A stretch of DNA of 64,000 nt from Begonia masoniana (Eukaryota > Streptophyta > Magnoliopsida > Cucurbitales > Begoniaceae): positions 49,021,259-49,085,258 of the forward strand of contig CM039503.1 in the NCBI GenBank assembly GCA_022432975.1, in the 5' to 3' direction. Numbering within the stretch: position 1 is the first letter of the stretch; every line of letters starts with the position of its first letter. The notes beneath the pieces are model-generated. The model had not been told where the DNA came from and did not search any database. It was given only the letters and a program-made list of their open reading frames with translations. The position numbers and the translations under genes were made by a program. Positions 33,199 through 46,568 of this stretch are shown here, one piece after another.

Positions 33199-36163
33199 TT
33201 GCCCATCTTGAAACGTGACACTTATAAGATAGATGATGTGATTATATACAAGAATTATTATTATGTAAAAGGACGTAACACAAGAACCGATTAGGTCAAT
33301 GTGCAATTTGAAAAACATCCTAAGGATTGTTCGCTAGAGAATGAATTTTCCTTATCCGTACATGTTTAGAACAGTTGGAAGTTAATGGATAAGTACTAGG
33401 CGTACGCTTCGTAAATTGATAGAAGAGATAAAATATGAGTATGATAACTCTTATTGGTTCATGTGAGGGTCTCCATATTTCCAAAAATAAGAAATTCATC
33501 TTATGATGCAAGTATTTGTCTTTTTCAAAAAATTCAAGACCTATGTTGTTCTGATTGGAATGAATTAAAGATTTTTTGTTCCTAGATTTTGATTCAATGA
33601 TGGATTATATTGTATGCTTGGTTCGAGAAAGTATTAGTGAGCATTCTGGATATGTCTAATTTAGTGTGATTCATCTTGAGAGTCGATTTCTCCATAAATA
33701 GTTAAGGATATTTGGATCAAAGACTTGAGTCTTTCAGGTGGAAGGGAGATTGCAGTAAAGATCTCCTTGATGAGATTGTGTGGAATTTAAAAGTTATTAT
33801 TATGGTTGCGAAGCACATGATTGACTTTACCATAAATTATTTGGAAGTATAATAGAGAAATATTATGGATTAATTAATGGTTGAGGAGAATTAAACATCT
33901 TTGGTCTGATGCACACAACTATCACAAGCAGTAACAGAGGAAACTAGAAAAAGAGAAACCAGATAAAAAAAGTCATTTCTCAGACAAAATGGTACGAGAA
34001 GAAACTGAAAGCCGAAGGTTCAATTCGATCTTTCTCTCTTGATTTCTCTCTATGTTTCCTTCTTTCTCCTCTCGTGAGCGGCGCCTTCAGCAAACCAGAT
34101 GCAGAGTGATTTATGGAGGGGATAGAAATTGTAGTTGGACATTAAAGGAGAGAGACAAGTGTGGGTCGAATGTAATTGAGGAAAAGATAATTGAGGAGTT
34201 GTCTACGTTCTTCTCCACCTAGGTTTTAATAGAGAGAGAGAAATTTAGATGGGCATTAATCGAGGGGACGTGAGTTTTCTTTCTTTTTCCACCACTTCTG
34301 GGCCTATGTGCCCCATGTTAACGGTGGGTTTTACATTCTCCCCCACTAAATAAAATTTCGTCCTCGAAATTTGGATCAATCATAAGCACATCCTTAAATA
34401 GATTGGGATACTTTATTTTCTTCTACGATTCAAGTTCTCAAGTTGCTTCTCTTTTACTGTGATTCTTCCACTAAATCCAAACCAAAATTATTCACGGTGA
34501 CACAAAATTCTAATCTTACACTCTAATAATGTTTGAGGTTACTCTTTATAAGAAGTATTCTACTTAACAGATATCTAGGTTCAGGTGATTACTTGTGAGA
34601 TGTCTAAATCACACCTTATAGACATCTGATAGTGAAATTCCATCACTTTTTTTTTTCTCCATAAGGATCAAATTAAAAAGAATTTTAATTATTGGCAGGA
34701 GAACAGTCACCTTGTAGGAATTTCCTATTTTAATAATTTTCTTCTTGAGAACTTATCTTGAATTTTTCAGGTTAGACACTACTGAGGATGTGTAAGCTTT
34801 ATTGTATTTAATTCAAATGTGTTATATTATTTGGACATATATCATCACATTATCTGGTGTCATTTATTGAACTTGTTTTATCCATTGTGTTTCAGGCCCT
34901 ATCTTCATATTAATTTGTAAACATTCTGCTACGATTGGTGAAATTTGGTGTTAAGGGTCAGACGATCTAGCCCTTTTCGAGTTGGGTCATTCCCCGTTCT
35001 GTCGTGGGTCCCCTTTGGGGCGTGAGAGCGTCTTTTGACAAAGAAAACAAAAGACCTAGAAGTTAAAGGTTGAGTCATTGATCCGGTGGTTTCTGTATGT
35101 AATTTAATACAACTCCTACTTTTCTGTGACATATCAAAGAAAGACTTAATAATGAATTTAACGAAATGTTTGGTCAGTTGAGTAATGTAATATGGGAAAT
35201 ATGAGTTGGTGCATTTATATTTTTTCAATGACAAAATTATGAGATCAAATGACATTGTTAATGTAGTCAAAGTTGGGACAGATTGTCATGGAACTGAATA
35301 TAGTGGTATGATATGTGGTTGGACTTTGACTTATCTATAGTCTGGGACTGAACGTTAGAAACATGTTAGATTATTCAAGATTACATATTTTGGAGAGGAT
35401 ATTAGGAGACATTACGATGGATATTGTTACCTCTGATGGGGATTGTGCACGAGCATTTTAATGTTAAAATTTTTATGAATTATTGGTGACCAACATTTCA
35501 TCGTGAGTGTGAAAAAATTCTCTGTTTAAATTGAGAAAGCTTTTGTGGAGGACATCATTTTGTTCGTGTTTCACTTAGTGTTATATTTTATAAAAACTTC
35601 AAGTATATGTCTAAGTTTTGAACCCATGTTGAGGATTTTGGGCAATGAAATAGCTTGAATTTGACTTATCACCTCACGAAAAATGGATAGGCCATGGGAC
35701 ACTTCACTCTTAAGAATATGTTGTGGATATGAGATTTGGGTCTTAGTTATAGTTTGTGAATCATTTATCCCTTTTGGTTGGAATTGTTAAATACCTGGTG
35801 CAAATTTGTGTTAGTATATGAATTTAATTGACCTTTATGGAGAAAAAAAAAAGAGATGGAATTTCACTATTATATGTCTATAAGGTGTGGTTTAGACATC
35901 TGACAAGTAATCACATGGACCGAGATATCTGTGAAGTAGAATAATTTTTATGAAGAGTAACCTCAAACACTATTAGAGCGTGAGATTAGAATTTTGCGTC
36001 ATCGTGAATGAATTTGGTTTGGATTTAGTGGAAGAATCACAGTAAAAGAGAATCAACTTGAGAACTTGAATCGTAGAGGAAAATAAAGTATCCCAATCTA
36101 TCTAACGATGTGCTTATAATTGATCAAAATTTTGAGGACAAAATTTTATTTAGTGGGGGAGAA
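33199..36163 (+). repeat. LARD internal region, unit 1, with inverted LTR piece
   Basis: Non-coding. Order: 33199-33899 internal A; 33900-34335 an inverted copy of the first ~435 bp of the LTR; 34336-34680 an inverted copy of the 3' internal arm including the purine tract; about 34740-35030 a diverged LTR-tail-like piece in plus direction; 35030-35830 internal B; 35835-36163 the direct 3' arm ending in the purine tract. The arms can pair with each other, and the inverted LTR piece with LTR 1 or LTR 2. Units 2 and 3 have the same plan. Confidence 0.75.
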
Positions 36164-36411
36164 TGCAAAATCCACCGTTAACTTGGGGCACAGGCACAGA
36201 AGTGGTGGAAAAAGAAGGAAAGATCACGTCCCCTCAATTAATGTTCATCTAAATTTCTCTCTCTCCATTAAAACCTAGGTGGAGAAGAACGTAGACAACC
36301 CCTCACTTATCTTCCCCTCAATTAAGTTAAACCCACACTTTTCTCTCTCCTTTAATGCCATCTAAAATTTCTATCCCCTCCATAAATCACTCTATATCTG
36401 TCTATCATAAT
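36164..36411 (+). repeat. LARD LTR 2, truncated
   Basis: Starts TGCAAAATCCACC after a purine tract and follows the other LTRs to about 36400, where homology ends. The rest of this LTR, internal A and part of the inverted LTR piece of unit 2 are missing. Confidence 0.75.
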
Positions 36412-37198
36412 TGTTTCGTTTCTCAATTATCATCCAAGAGAAACACCAGAATCATCATTATTTCTCAAGTATCATCAAAGAGAAACACCACATGCAACTC
36501 TTATTTGCTTAACAGAGCAATTACAGGATCTTGAATCAATTGATTTTCACATATTCTATAAGCAAGAGAGATATAATAGAATCATGTAACATGATTTTCA
36601 ACAATATAAGTGACAGAAAATTTAACATACTTGATGAATCCATGCTGTAGGAATTTTACGAAGCTTTGATGACTCTCTAAAGTGATTCTTTCTCTCTCTT
36701 GACCCTCAATTTCTTAAGTGAGTGTTCTGATGGAAAACCCTCGTTATTGGGCAGAGGAAGAGGACCCTTCCTTATTATCATCACATTTAATTCCCATCAA
36801 ATTAAATAATATCAATTAGCTTTGACCAATAGGATTTTGACAAATAGGACCACATCATATGGTTTGCTATATTTGACGTTTGGGTTTCCTAAATTGGAGT
36901 TTTGGAAGCAACCAAACCAACATTTCTCCCACTTGGCCCATATGTCATAATCTGTAAAACTTATACTATCATGCGTATAAGCAAAATCAAATCCGTCATT
37001 ATATTGGTCAAACATAATATCACTATTGAGTATACAACTAATATGAATCATAGCGGTCGTATGTCAATTATAACGACACCGTTCCTTTTATGCATCACAT
37101 TATTAATTATATACTCAATATGATCTATAAGCAGGTATATCATAATGGTCCACATTAGTGTCTTTCATAAAGACTAATCCTGTTCAAATTATAACTTC
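36412..37198 (-). mobile_element. Truncated copia 3' end with LTR
   Basis: Minus strand: a possible LTR of about 513 bp, plus positions 36412-36924, from TGTTGGTTTGG to GAAACGAAACA (TGTT/AACA ends). It is preceded by the tract aagtgggagaaa (rc of 36925-36936). To the right is a short, decayed internal piece with no clear domain. The assignment to copia rests on the LTR form and tract only. It is cut at 37198 where gypsy sequence starts. Confidence 0.45.
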
Positions 37199-37673
37199 AT
37201 AGAATTAGAGTTTGAAGTAGGTGATGAAGTTTTTCTTAAGGTGTCACCATTCAAAGGAGTTGTGAGATTCGGGAAGAGAGAAAAGTTGAACCCCAGGTTT
37301 ATTAGACCATTCTTAATTTCGAAAAGGGTTGGGAGTGCAGCCTACATGTTGCAGTTACCGGCTTCTATGGAAGGAATCCACAATGTGTTCCATGTTTCTA
37401 TGTTAAAGAAGTGTGTAAGAGATCCATATCAGGTTGTGGAACAGCAGGACATTGAGGTTCTTCCTACTCTTGCATATGAGGAGAAACCTGTAAGGATCTT
37501 GGACTATGCAGTGAAGGTATTGCGCAACAAGGAAGTTCCACTAGTGAAAGTCTTATGGCACAATCAGAACATAGAGGAGACAACTTGGGACGCCAGCAAG
37601 ACATGATGGACCAACATCCAGAATTATTCAGGTACTGAATTTTGAGGACAAAATTCTTTTAAGGAGGGTAGAT
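37199..37673 (+). pseudogene. Gypsy-3-family pol tail, truncated
   Basis: Plus strand: VGDEVFLKVSPFKGVVRFGK, then ASMEGIHNVFHVSML and VKVLWHNQNIEETTW, the integrase C-terminal and chromodomain-like end. It closely follows 52866-53298 of Gypsy-3 but keeps the Trp codon lost there. The frame ends early after a small shift (TGA at about 37604). Everything upstream of this point is gone. Confidence 0.85.
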
Positions 37674-39885
37674 TGTAATACCCGGTTCTATCAAACCGTT
37701 TCTCTATTCCTTTTAAACTAATGGCACAATTTATATGGCAATATTAAATGTAGGGTTAATTGATGACTAGGCAAGGGCATAAGGGTAATTAGAAATTCAA
37801 AGGTGGATAACGTATTTAAGGAAACTATTAATGAAGTAGCCGCCACTGTTTATTTCATTTCCTCTCCATTCTCAGCTCCTCAGCTTAGCAGAGCGCGATA
37901 GGAGACCCCCTTCGACTTCCTCCAGCGATTTCCTCCAAACTTGGTGAGTTTTGCTTCTATTTCTTGTTACATTGTATCTATCGTTGGTAGGAGGGATGAT
38001 AAATGAGGTTTTGAGAAGGCGGTAAGCGAGTGGTGGTTTCGGTTTAAGTTGAAATCGGGAATGCACAATGACTAGAGTTCCCAAAACAGTTTCCCTTAGA
38101 TTTCTAGTGGTTTAGAATGAAGATTAGAGGAAATTTAATGTATGCTCTGTCTATGGTTTTAGGTTTGAGTAATACCCGAAGTAGCTTGCAACCAAGTTTT
38201 TCCAGGAGACCAGGTAAGTAGAGTTTGCATGTGCCTTCGGGCCTACATCACAAAACAATAGGATTTGTGTGTGCATGAATGAATGTTTCTTTTCAGTTGC
38301 TATGTATCATATTTTGAAAGAAAACGAAAATGAATTTACATGAAGTAGCATGGTGAGATGTGAACAGATTGTAACAGTATACTTTTAAGGGAATTAATCC
38401 GCCTCTTAATCGAACATACGGATTCATACCTTGGGAAAATTGATCCACCTCCCATTGTATCAGGGATCAAATCAGCTGTTAAGGGAATTAATCTGCCCCT
38501 TAATTGAATATATGGATTCATACCCTGGGAAAACTGATCCACCTCCCATTGTATCAGGGATCATCAGACCAGTGAACGAATGCAACATAACTGAGGAATG
38601 AAAGTAGAAACTGCATATTTAGGATTTACTTTCCAGTACACATTTCATTTGTTGCTTTACTTGCTTAGCATTAGGCTAATAGATGAGTTTTGTGATGTAG
38701 GTGAAAAGATTACTGCAGGTGAATTTCCCGTGTGCACAGATGAGTAGATGTGGTTGGAGGGGTACATTCATGCTCCGGTCTGGTAAACTGATGAGGCGGG
38801 TTAACTGGTGTCAGCGGTTGTGAAGGTCTAGTTGATAATGATTCAATCTGAGTACATTGAGTTTTCATGACAGTAGTGGTAGCAACCTTTTGAATTAGTT
38901 TTGGAGATTTCCTGACATTAGTGTTCTGTTGGATTTTATAATGTTGTTTTTACTGAATTTGAGCAATACAATGATTTAAACTGCCTCTGAATGGTTTTTG
39001 GTAAAATGCTTAAGTCCTTTTGATAGTCGGGACTTTCTTGATTTATAGTAAAGTCTACTGCCATGTTGTTTTGTCCATCGGTAGGAGTCGAGTAATTTAT
39101 CTATCAGATGATGTTTTGGTAAAAGCTATCGGTGGATGTGTGTAGAAGTTTATTGTTTTCTATCGGAGGAAGTTGTGTTGTTGTCTATCGGAAGATGCCT
39201 TAAGAAAAGTCATCGGATGATGTAGGTTAATTCTATCAGAAGATGCCTTAAGAAAAGTCATCGGATGATAAAGGATAATTCTATCGGAAGATGCCTTAAG
39301 AATAGTCATCGGATGACGTCTCAGAAAAGTCACCGGTACATGAGGTTTGTTCTATCGGTAGATGTAGGAGGATTTTGTCGTATAGTCATCGGAGGATGTA
39401 GAGTGTATTTTGTCGTTTGCGATCGGTTGATGTCTTTTGGCTGACGTCATCGGTAGATGTAGGTGGATTTTTGTCGTATAGTCATCGGAGGATGTAGAGT
39501 GTATTTTGTCATTTGCGATCGGTTGATGTCTTTTGGCTGACGTCATCGGTAGAAACCTTCTATCTTCTGTTTCTGCTTCTTCCGTTGACTTTATCAATCG
39601 GCAGATGTGTTTGACTTCTGCGACTTCTCTAGTATTTCGCTGTTTAAACTAGATTTTCAAATTGCCGATTGTTTGTTAACAATTCAACAGCATTTCGTAG
39701 TTTTGTATAACTTCATTGTGGTTCAAATGATTTCCGCTGCAAGCATTTAAATGTTTTGAAGTTTCTTTTTAAAAAAAAAATGTTAAATTTAGACTTTCGA
39801 GAGAGTTTTAAATTTAGTCCAAGGTTTCTTAGTTAAGTACGGCTTATGAGTAACAAACCGGGTTCAGAAAACTCGGGGCGTTACA
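37674..39885 (+). repeat. Gypsy-3-family 3' LTR
   Basis: TGTAATACCCGG to GGGGCGTTACA, 2,212 bp, next to the pol tail. Similar to the Gypsy-3 LTRs but clearly older or from a sister family. It has its own array of atcgg(a)agatg motifs (about 39110-39560); cores at 39189/39214, 39237/39262 and 39285/39310 are 25 bp apart and step by 48 bp. Confidence 0.82.
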
Positions 39886-41918
39886 GAATTGTAGATGGAC
39901 ATTAAAGGAGAGAGACAAGTGTGGGTAGAACTTAATTGAGGAAAAGATAATTGAGGGGTTATCTACGTTCTTCTCCACCTAGGTTTTAATGGAGAGAGAG
40001 AAATTTAAATGGGCATTAATCGAGGTGACGTGAACTTTCCTTATTTTTCCACCACTTCTTGCCTATGTGCCCCAAGTTAACGGTGGGCTTTACATTCTCC
40101 TCCACTAAATAAAATTTCATCCTCAAAATTTGGATCAATCATAAGCACATCCTTAAATAGATTGGGATACTTTATTTTCCTCTACGATTTAAGTTCTCAA
40201 GTTGATTCTCTTTTACTGTGATTCTTCCACTAAATCAAAACCAAAATTATTCACGGTGACACAAAATTCTAATCTCACGCTCTAATATTGTTTGAGGTTA
40301 CTCTTCATAAGAAGTATTCTATTTAATAGACATCTCGGTCCAGGTGATTACTTGTGAGATGTCTAAATCACACCTTATAGACATCTGATAGTGAAATTTC
40401 ATCACTTTTTTTTTTCTCCGTAAGGGTCAAATTAAGAAGAATTCTAATTATTGACATGAGAACAGTCACCTTGCAGGAATTTCCTATTTTAATAATTTTG
40501 TTCTTGAAAACTTATCTTGAATTTTTCAGGTTAGACACTACTGACGATGTGTAAGCTTTATTCTATTTAATTCACATGTGTTATATTATTTGGACATATA
40601 TCATCACATTATCTGATATCATTTGTTGGACATGTTTAATCCATTGTGTTTCGGGCCCTAGCTTCATATTAATTTGTAAATATTCTACTACGATTAGTGA
40701 AATTTGGTGTTAAGGGTCAGACGATCTAGCCCTTTTCGAGTTGGGTCATTTCCCATTTTGTCGTGGGTCCCCTTAAGGCGTGAGGGATTCTTTTGACAAA
40801 GAAAACAAAAGACCTAGAAGTGAAAGGTTGAGTCATTGATCGGGTGGTTTCTATATGTAATTTAATACAACTCCTACTCTTCTGCGACATATCAAGGAAA
40901 GACTTAATAATGAATTTAACGAAATGTTTGGTCAGTTGAGTAATGTAATATGGGAAAGTTAAGTTGGTGCATTTTTATTTTTTGGAGCACAAAATTATGA
41001 GATCAAATGACATTGTTAATGTAGTCAAAGTTGAGATAGATTGTCATGAAACTGAATATAATGGTATGATATGTGGTTGGACTTTGACTTATCTATAGTC
41101 TGGGACTGAACGTTAGAAACATGCTAGATTATTCAAGATTGCATATTTTGGAGTAGACATTAGGAGACATTACGATGGATTTTGTTACCCCTAATGGGGA
41201 TTGTGCACGAGCATTTTAATGTTGAAATTTTTATGAATTGTTGGTGACCAACATTTCATCGTGAGTGTGAAAAAATTCTCTGTTTAAATTGAGAAAGCTT
41301 TTGTGGAGGACATCATTTTGTTCGTGTTTCACTTAATGTTATATTTTATAAAAACTCCAAGTTTATGTCTAAGTTTTGAACCCATGCTGAGGATTTTGGG
41401 CAATGAAATAGCTTGAATTTGACTTATCACCTCACGACAAATGGATAGGCTAAGGGACACTTCACTCTTAAGAATATGTTGTGGATATGAGATTTAGGTC
41501 TTAGTTATAGTTTGTGAATCATTTATCCTTTTTGGTTGGAATTGTTAAATACCCGGTGCAAATTTGTGTTAGTATATGAATTTAATTGATCTTTATGGAG
41601 AAAAAAAATGATGGAATTTCACTATTTGATGTCTATAAGGTGTGATTTAGACATCTCGCAAGTAATCACCTGGACTGAGATATCTGTTAAGTAGAATACT
41701 TTTTATGAAGAGTAACCTCAAACACTATTAGAGCATGAGATTAGAATTTTGCATCACCGTGAATAATTTTGGTTTGGATTTAGTGGAAAAATCACAGTAA
41801 GAGAGAAGCAACTTTAGAACTTGAATCGTAGAGGAAAATAAAGTATCTCAATCTATCTAAGGATATGCTTATGATTGATCTAAATTTCGAGGACAAAATT
41901 TTATTTAGTGGGGGAGAA
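39886..41918 (+). repeat. LARD internal region, unit 2 (5' part missing)
   Basis: 39886-40094 inverted LTR piece; 40095-40440 inverted 3' arm; then LTR-tail-like piece (about 40505-40790), internal B, and direct arm 41595-41918 with purine tract. Non-coding; close to units 1 and 3. It begins abruptly next to the gypsy LTR end. Confidence 0.75.
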
Positions 41919-43745
41919 TGTAAAATCCACCGTTAACTTAGGGCACACAGGCACAAAAGTAGTGGAAAAAGAAGGAAAGATCACGTCCCCTCCCCTCAAT
42001 TAACGCCCATCTAAATTTCTCTCTCTCCATTAAAACCTAGGTGGAGAAGAACGTAGGCAACCCCTCACTTATCTTCCCCTCAATTAAGTTAAACCGACAC
42101 TTGTCTCTCTCCTTTAATGCCCACCTAAAATTCCTATCCCCTCCATAAATAACTCTGCATCTGGTTTGCTGAAAGCACTGCTCACGAGAGGAGAAAGAAG
42201 GAAACAGAGAGAGAAAGATCGAATTGAACCTTCGGCTTTCAGTTTCTTCTCGTGCCGTTTTGTTCGAGAAATGGCTTTGTTTATCTGCTTTCTCTTTTTC
42301 TAGTTTCCTCTATTACTGCTTGTGATTGATTTGTGCATCAGACCAAAGCTGCTTAATTCTTCGAAGCTTCCTCTATTTCTTCTCGGACTTGTTGGTATGG
42401 CTCATTATTTCTTTTGTTAAGCATTCATATCAAATCATATGAGAATTTAAATCACAAATCCAAACACATTCCTTATATTGCATTTCAGATTTCTTTACTG
42501 TTGAGTTTTTGGAAACCAGAGAAGATTTGGAAACTTCTTGTCCCAATTCTAGGTGACTATTGGTGTTGCATATGTGATTTTGTGATTAAAATAGCACTCC
42601 AAGAGTTGTCGGCCGTAGGTAAGAATCCTAGTCTTTTGCCTCTCTATTTGCGTTAAAAATTTCGATTTGAAGGTTAAAATTTTGAAAGTATAAATGTGAA
42701 GCACCATTTCTGACTTGGGTGATTATCGTTTCGTAACTTTCTTCGGCTTTATAGATGAATTACCCCTCTAGAGAAGAATATTTATAGGGCAAATAAATTA
42801 GAGTATAAGTGTATCGATCTTACTCTAAGATTAAACAATTTTACTCCTGATTAGGTACAAATTTATCGAATTAAGTGGGGATTCATTTACTTTGGACTTT
42901 TGGACCACTGATTGTTGAGACTTGAAATTATCGGGCTTGACTTACTGTAAGTGCACTCGAGGTAGGGGTTTATTTTATTTTCAGTTAAATATTATTTTAA
43001 TTCATTAATTATATTCATTTACTTAGCATAAATTGTTTATTTAATTTGGTGCAATTGTTTCATTCACACATTTATCAAGTGCATATTCTATCATTGAGAA
43101 AAATTGTGTGGTTTTAACTAGAAGTAATAGGACAACTGAAGAGTCTTGTCCTTGTGCGCGAAACCCTAAACCTGATTAGGATAATTGTGGTATGCGACCA
43201 CCGAATGTCGATGTTTTGGCCAATGACCTAGTGTGCTCGGAGTCCATGAGAGGCTCCATTTTTACTGAATATCTATCAAAATTGCATATTTGGATTTTTA
43301 TTAAATTTATGTATCATGTATTATAAATACTAGAAATAAACTCTACTCCTATTGAGTTTAGTCGACTCATCCCAAAGGGCTTCATTTTTTTTCAAAATCT
43401 AATTCAACGGAGTTATAGTTATCGAATCGGGTGGAAATCTCTTAGAGTTATAACAATTTTTCATTTTAGAACTTATTTTAATTTTTAAGGGTAGATACCA
43501 TTGAATGCTTGTAAGCTTTATTTTAATTTCTGTACACTGGCATTTATTTGGATTTATATCATCATATTATTTAGTTTCACTTGTTGGACCTGTTTTAGTT
43601 CATCTGTTCGAGGCCCTGGCTTTATATTCAAGTATAAAATTGTCTGCTGCGTTTCCTAAGTAAATAAGATTAAGAGTCAGATGGTTGACTTAATTTTTAG
43701 GTCGGTCATCCCTCATTTTGTTGCAGTCCCTTTTGGGGCGTGACA
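41919..43745 (+). repeat. LARD LTR 3
   Basis: TGTAAAATCCACC to ggggcgtgaca, 1,827 bp, between the unit 2 purine tract and a primer site (tgatatcagagctcagg, 43753). Complete. Confidence 0.85.
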
Positions 43746-46568
43746 AAAAATTTGATATCAGAGCTCAGGTTGCCCATCTTGAAAAGTGACACTTATAAGA
43801 TAGATGATGTGATGATATACAAGAAATATTATTATGTGAAATGACGTAACACAAGAACCGATTGGGTCAATGTGCAATTTGAAAAACATCATGAGGATTG
43901 TTTGCTAGAGAATGAATATTCTCTATCTGTACATGTTCAGAATAGTTGGAAGTTAATGGATAAGTACTAGGTGTACGCTTCGTAAATTGATAGAAGAGAT
44001 GAAATATGAGTATGATAACTCTTATTGGTTTGTGTGAGGGTCTCCGTATTTCTAAAAATAAGAAATTCATCTTATGATGCAAGTATTTGTCTTTTTCAAA
44101 AAATTCAAGACGTATGTTGTTCTGATTAGAATGAATTAAAGACTTTTTGTTCCTAGATTTTGATTCAATGATGAATTATATTGTATGCTTGGTTCAAGAA
44201 AGTATTAGTGAGCATTCTGGATATGTCTAATTTAGTGTTATTTGTCTTGAGAGTCTGTTTCTGCATAAATAGTTAAAGATATTTGGATCAAAGACTTGAG
44301 TCGTTCAGGTGGATGGGCGATTGCAGTAAAGATCTCCTTGATGAGATTGTGTGGAATTTAAAAGTTATTATTGTGGTTGCCAAGCACGAGATTGACTTTT
44401 CCATAAATTATTTTGAAGTATAATAGAGAAATATTATTGATTAATAATTGTTGAGGAGAATTAAACATCTTTGGTCTATTGATTTGATTGTTGAGCCGAA
44501 GGTTCGATTCGATCTTTCTCTCTTGATTTCTTTCTCTGTTTCCTTCTTTCTCCTCTCGTGAGCGACGCCTTCAGCAAACCAGATGCAAAGTGATTTATAG
44601 AGGGGATAGGAATTGTAGATGGACATTAAAGGAGAGAGACAAGTGTGGGTCGAACTTAATTGAGGAAAAGATAATTGAGGGGTTGTCTACGTTCTTCTCC
44701 ACCTAGGTTTTAATGGAGAGAAAGAAATTTAGATGGGCATTAATCGAGGGGACGTGAACTTTCCTTCTTTTTCCACCACTTCTGTGCCTATGTGCCCCAA
44801 GTTAACGGTGGGCTTTACATTCTCCTCCACTAAATAAAATTTCATCCTCAAAATTTGGATCAATTATAAGCACATCCTTAAATAGATTGGGATACTTTAT
44901 TTTCCTCTACGATTTAAGTTCTCAAGTTGCTTCTCTTTTACTGTGATTCTTCCACTAAATCTAAACCAAAATTATTCACGGTGACGCAATATTCTAATCT
45001 CACGCTCTAATATTGTTTGAGGTTACTCTTCATAAGAAGTATTCTTTTTAACAGATATCTCGGTCCGGGTGATTACTTGTGAGATTTCTAAATCACACCT
45101 TATAGACATCTAATAGTGAAATTCCATCACTTTTTTTTTCTCCATAAGGGTCAAATTAAGAAGAATTCTAATTATTGACATGAGAACAGTCACCTTGCAG
45201 GAATTTCCTGTTTTAATAATTTTCTTCTTGAAAACTTATCTTGAATTTTTCAGGTTAGACACTACTGAGGAAGTGTAAGCTTTATTGTATTTAATTCACA
45301 CGTGTTATATTAATTGGACATATATCATCACATTATCTGATGTCATTTGTTGGACATGTTTAATCCATTGTGTTTTAGGCCATAGCTTCATACTAATTTG
45401 TAAATATTCTGCTGTGATTGGTGAAATTTGGTGTAAAGGTCAGACCATCTAGCCCTTTTCGAGTTTGGTCATTCCCCATTCTATCGTGGGTCCCCTTTAA
45501 GGCGTGAGAGAGTCTTTTGACAAAGAAAACAAAAGACCTAGAAGTGAAAGGTTGAGTCATTGATCGGGTGGTTTCTGTATGTAATTTAATACAACTCCTA
45601 CTCTTCTGCGACATATCAAGGAAAAGACTTAATAATGAATTTAACGAAATGTTTGGTCAGTTGAGTAATGTAATATTGGAAAGTTGAGTTGGTGCATTTA
45701 TATTTTTTGGAGCACAAAATTATGAGATCAAATAACATTGTTAATGTAGTCAAAGTTGAGATAGATTGTCATGGAACTGAATATAATGGTATGATATGTG
45801 GTTGGACTTTGACTTATCTATAGTCTGGGATTGAACTTTAGAAACATGCTAGATTATTCAAGATTGCATATTTTGGAGTGGACATTAGGAGACATTACGA
45901 TGGATTTTGTTACCCTTGATGGGGATTGTGCACGAGCATTTTAATGTTGAAATTTTTATGAATTGTTGGTGACCAACATTTCATAGTGAGTGTGAAAAAA
46001 TTCTCTATTTAAATTGAGAAAGCTTTTGTGGAGGACATCATTTTGTTCGTGTTTCACTTAGTGTTATATTTTATAAAAACTCCAAGTATATGTCTAAGTT
46101 TTGAACCCATGCTGAGGATTTTGGGCAATGAAATAGCTTGAATTTGACTTATCACCTCACGACAAATGGATAGGCTAAAGGACACTTCACTCTTAAGAAT
46201 ATGTTGTGGATATGAGATTTGGGTTTTAGTTATAGTTTGTGAATCATTTATCCCTTTTGGTTGGAATTATTAAATACCCGGTGCAAATTTGTGTTAGTAT
46301 ATGAATTTAATTAACCTTTATGGAGAAAAAAAAGGTGATGGAATTTCACTATTAGATGTCTATAAGGTGTGATTTAGACATCTCACAGGTAATCACCTCC
46401 ACCGAGATATCTGTTAAGTAGAATACTTTTTATGAAGAGTAATCTCAAACACTATTAGAGCGTGAGATTAGAATTTTTCATCACCGTGAATAATTTTGGT
46501 TTGAATTTAGTGGAAGAATCACAGTAAAAGAGAAGCAACTTGAGAACTTGAATCGTAGAGAAAAATAA
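43746..46568 (+). repeat. LARD internal region, unit 3, left part
   Basis: Primer site, internal A (to about 44470), shorter inverted LTR piece (about 44490-44819), inverted arm (44820-45160), LTR-tail-like piece, internal B and the start of the direct arm. Interrupted at 46568 by Gypsy-3; the arm resumes at 56004-56081. No gene. Confidence 0.78.

Noticed and set aside
34929..35270. 113-codon minus-strand frame in the LARD interior
   Set aside because: Low complexity and broken in the other two units (only partly open at 45393-45614); not conserved as protein.
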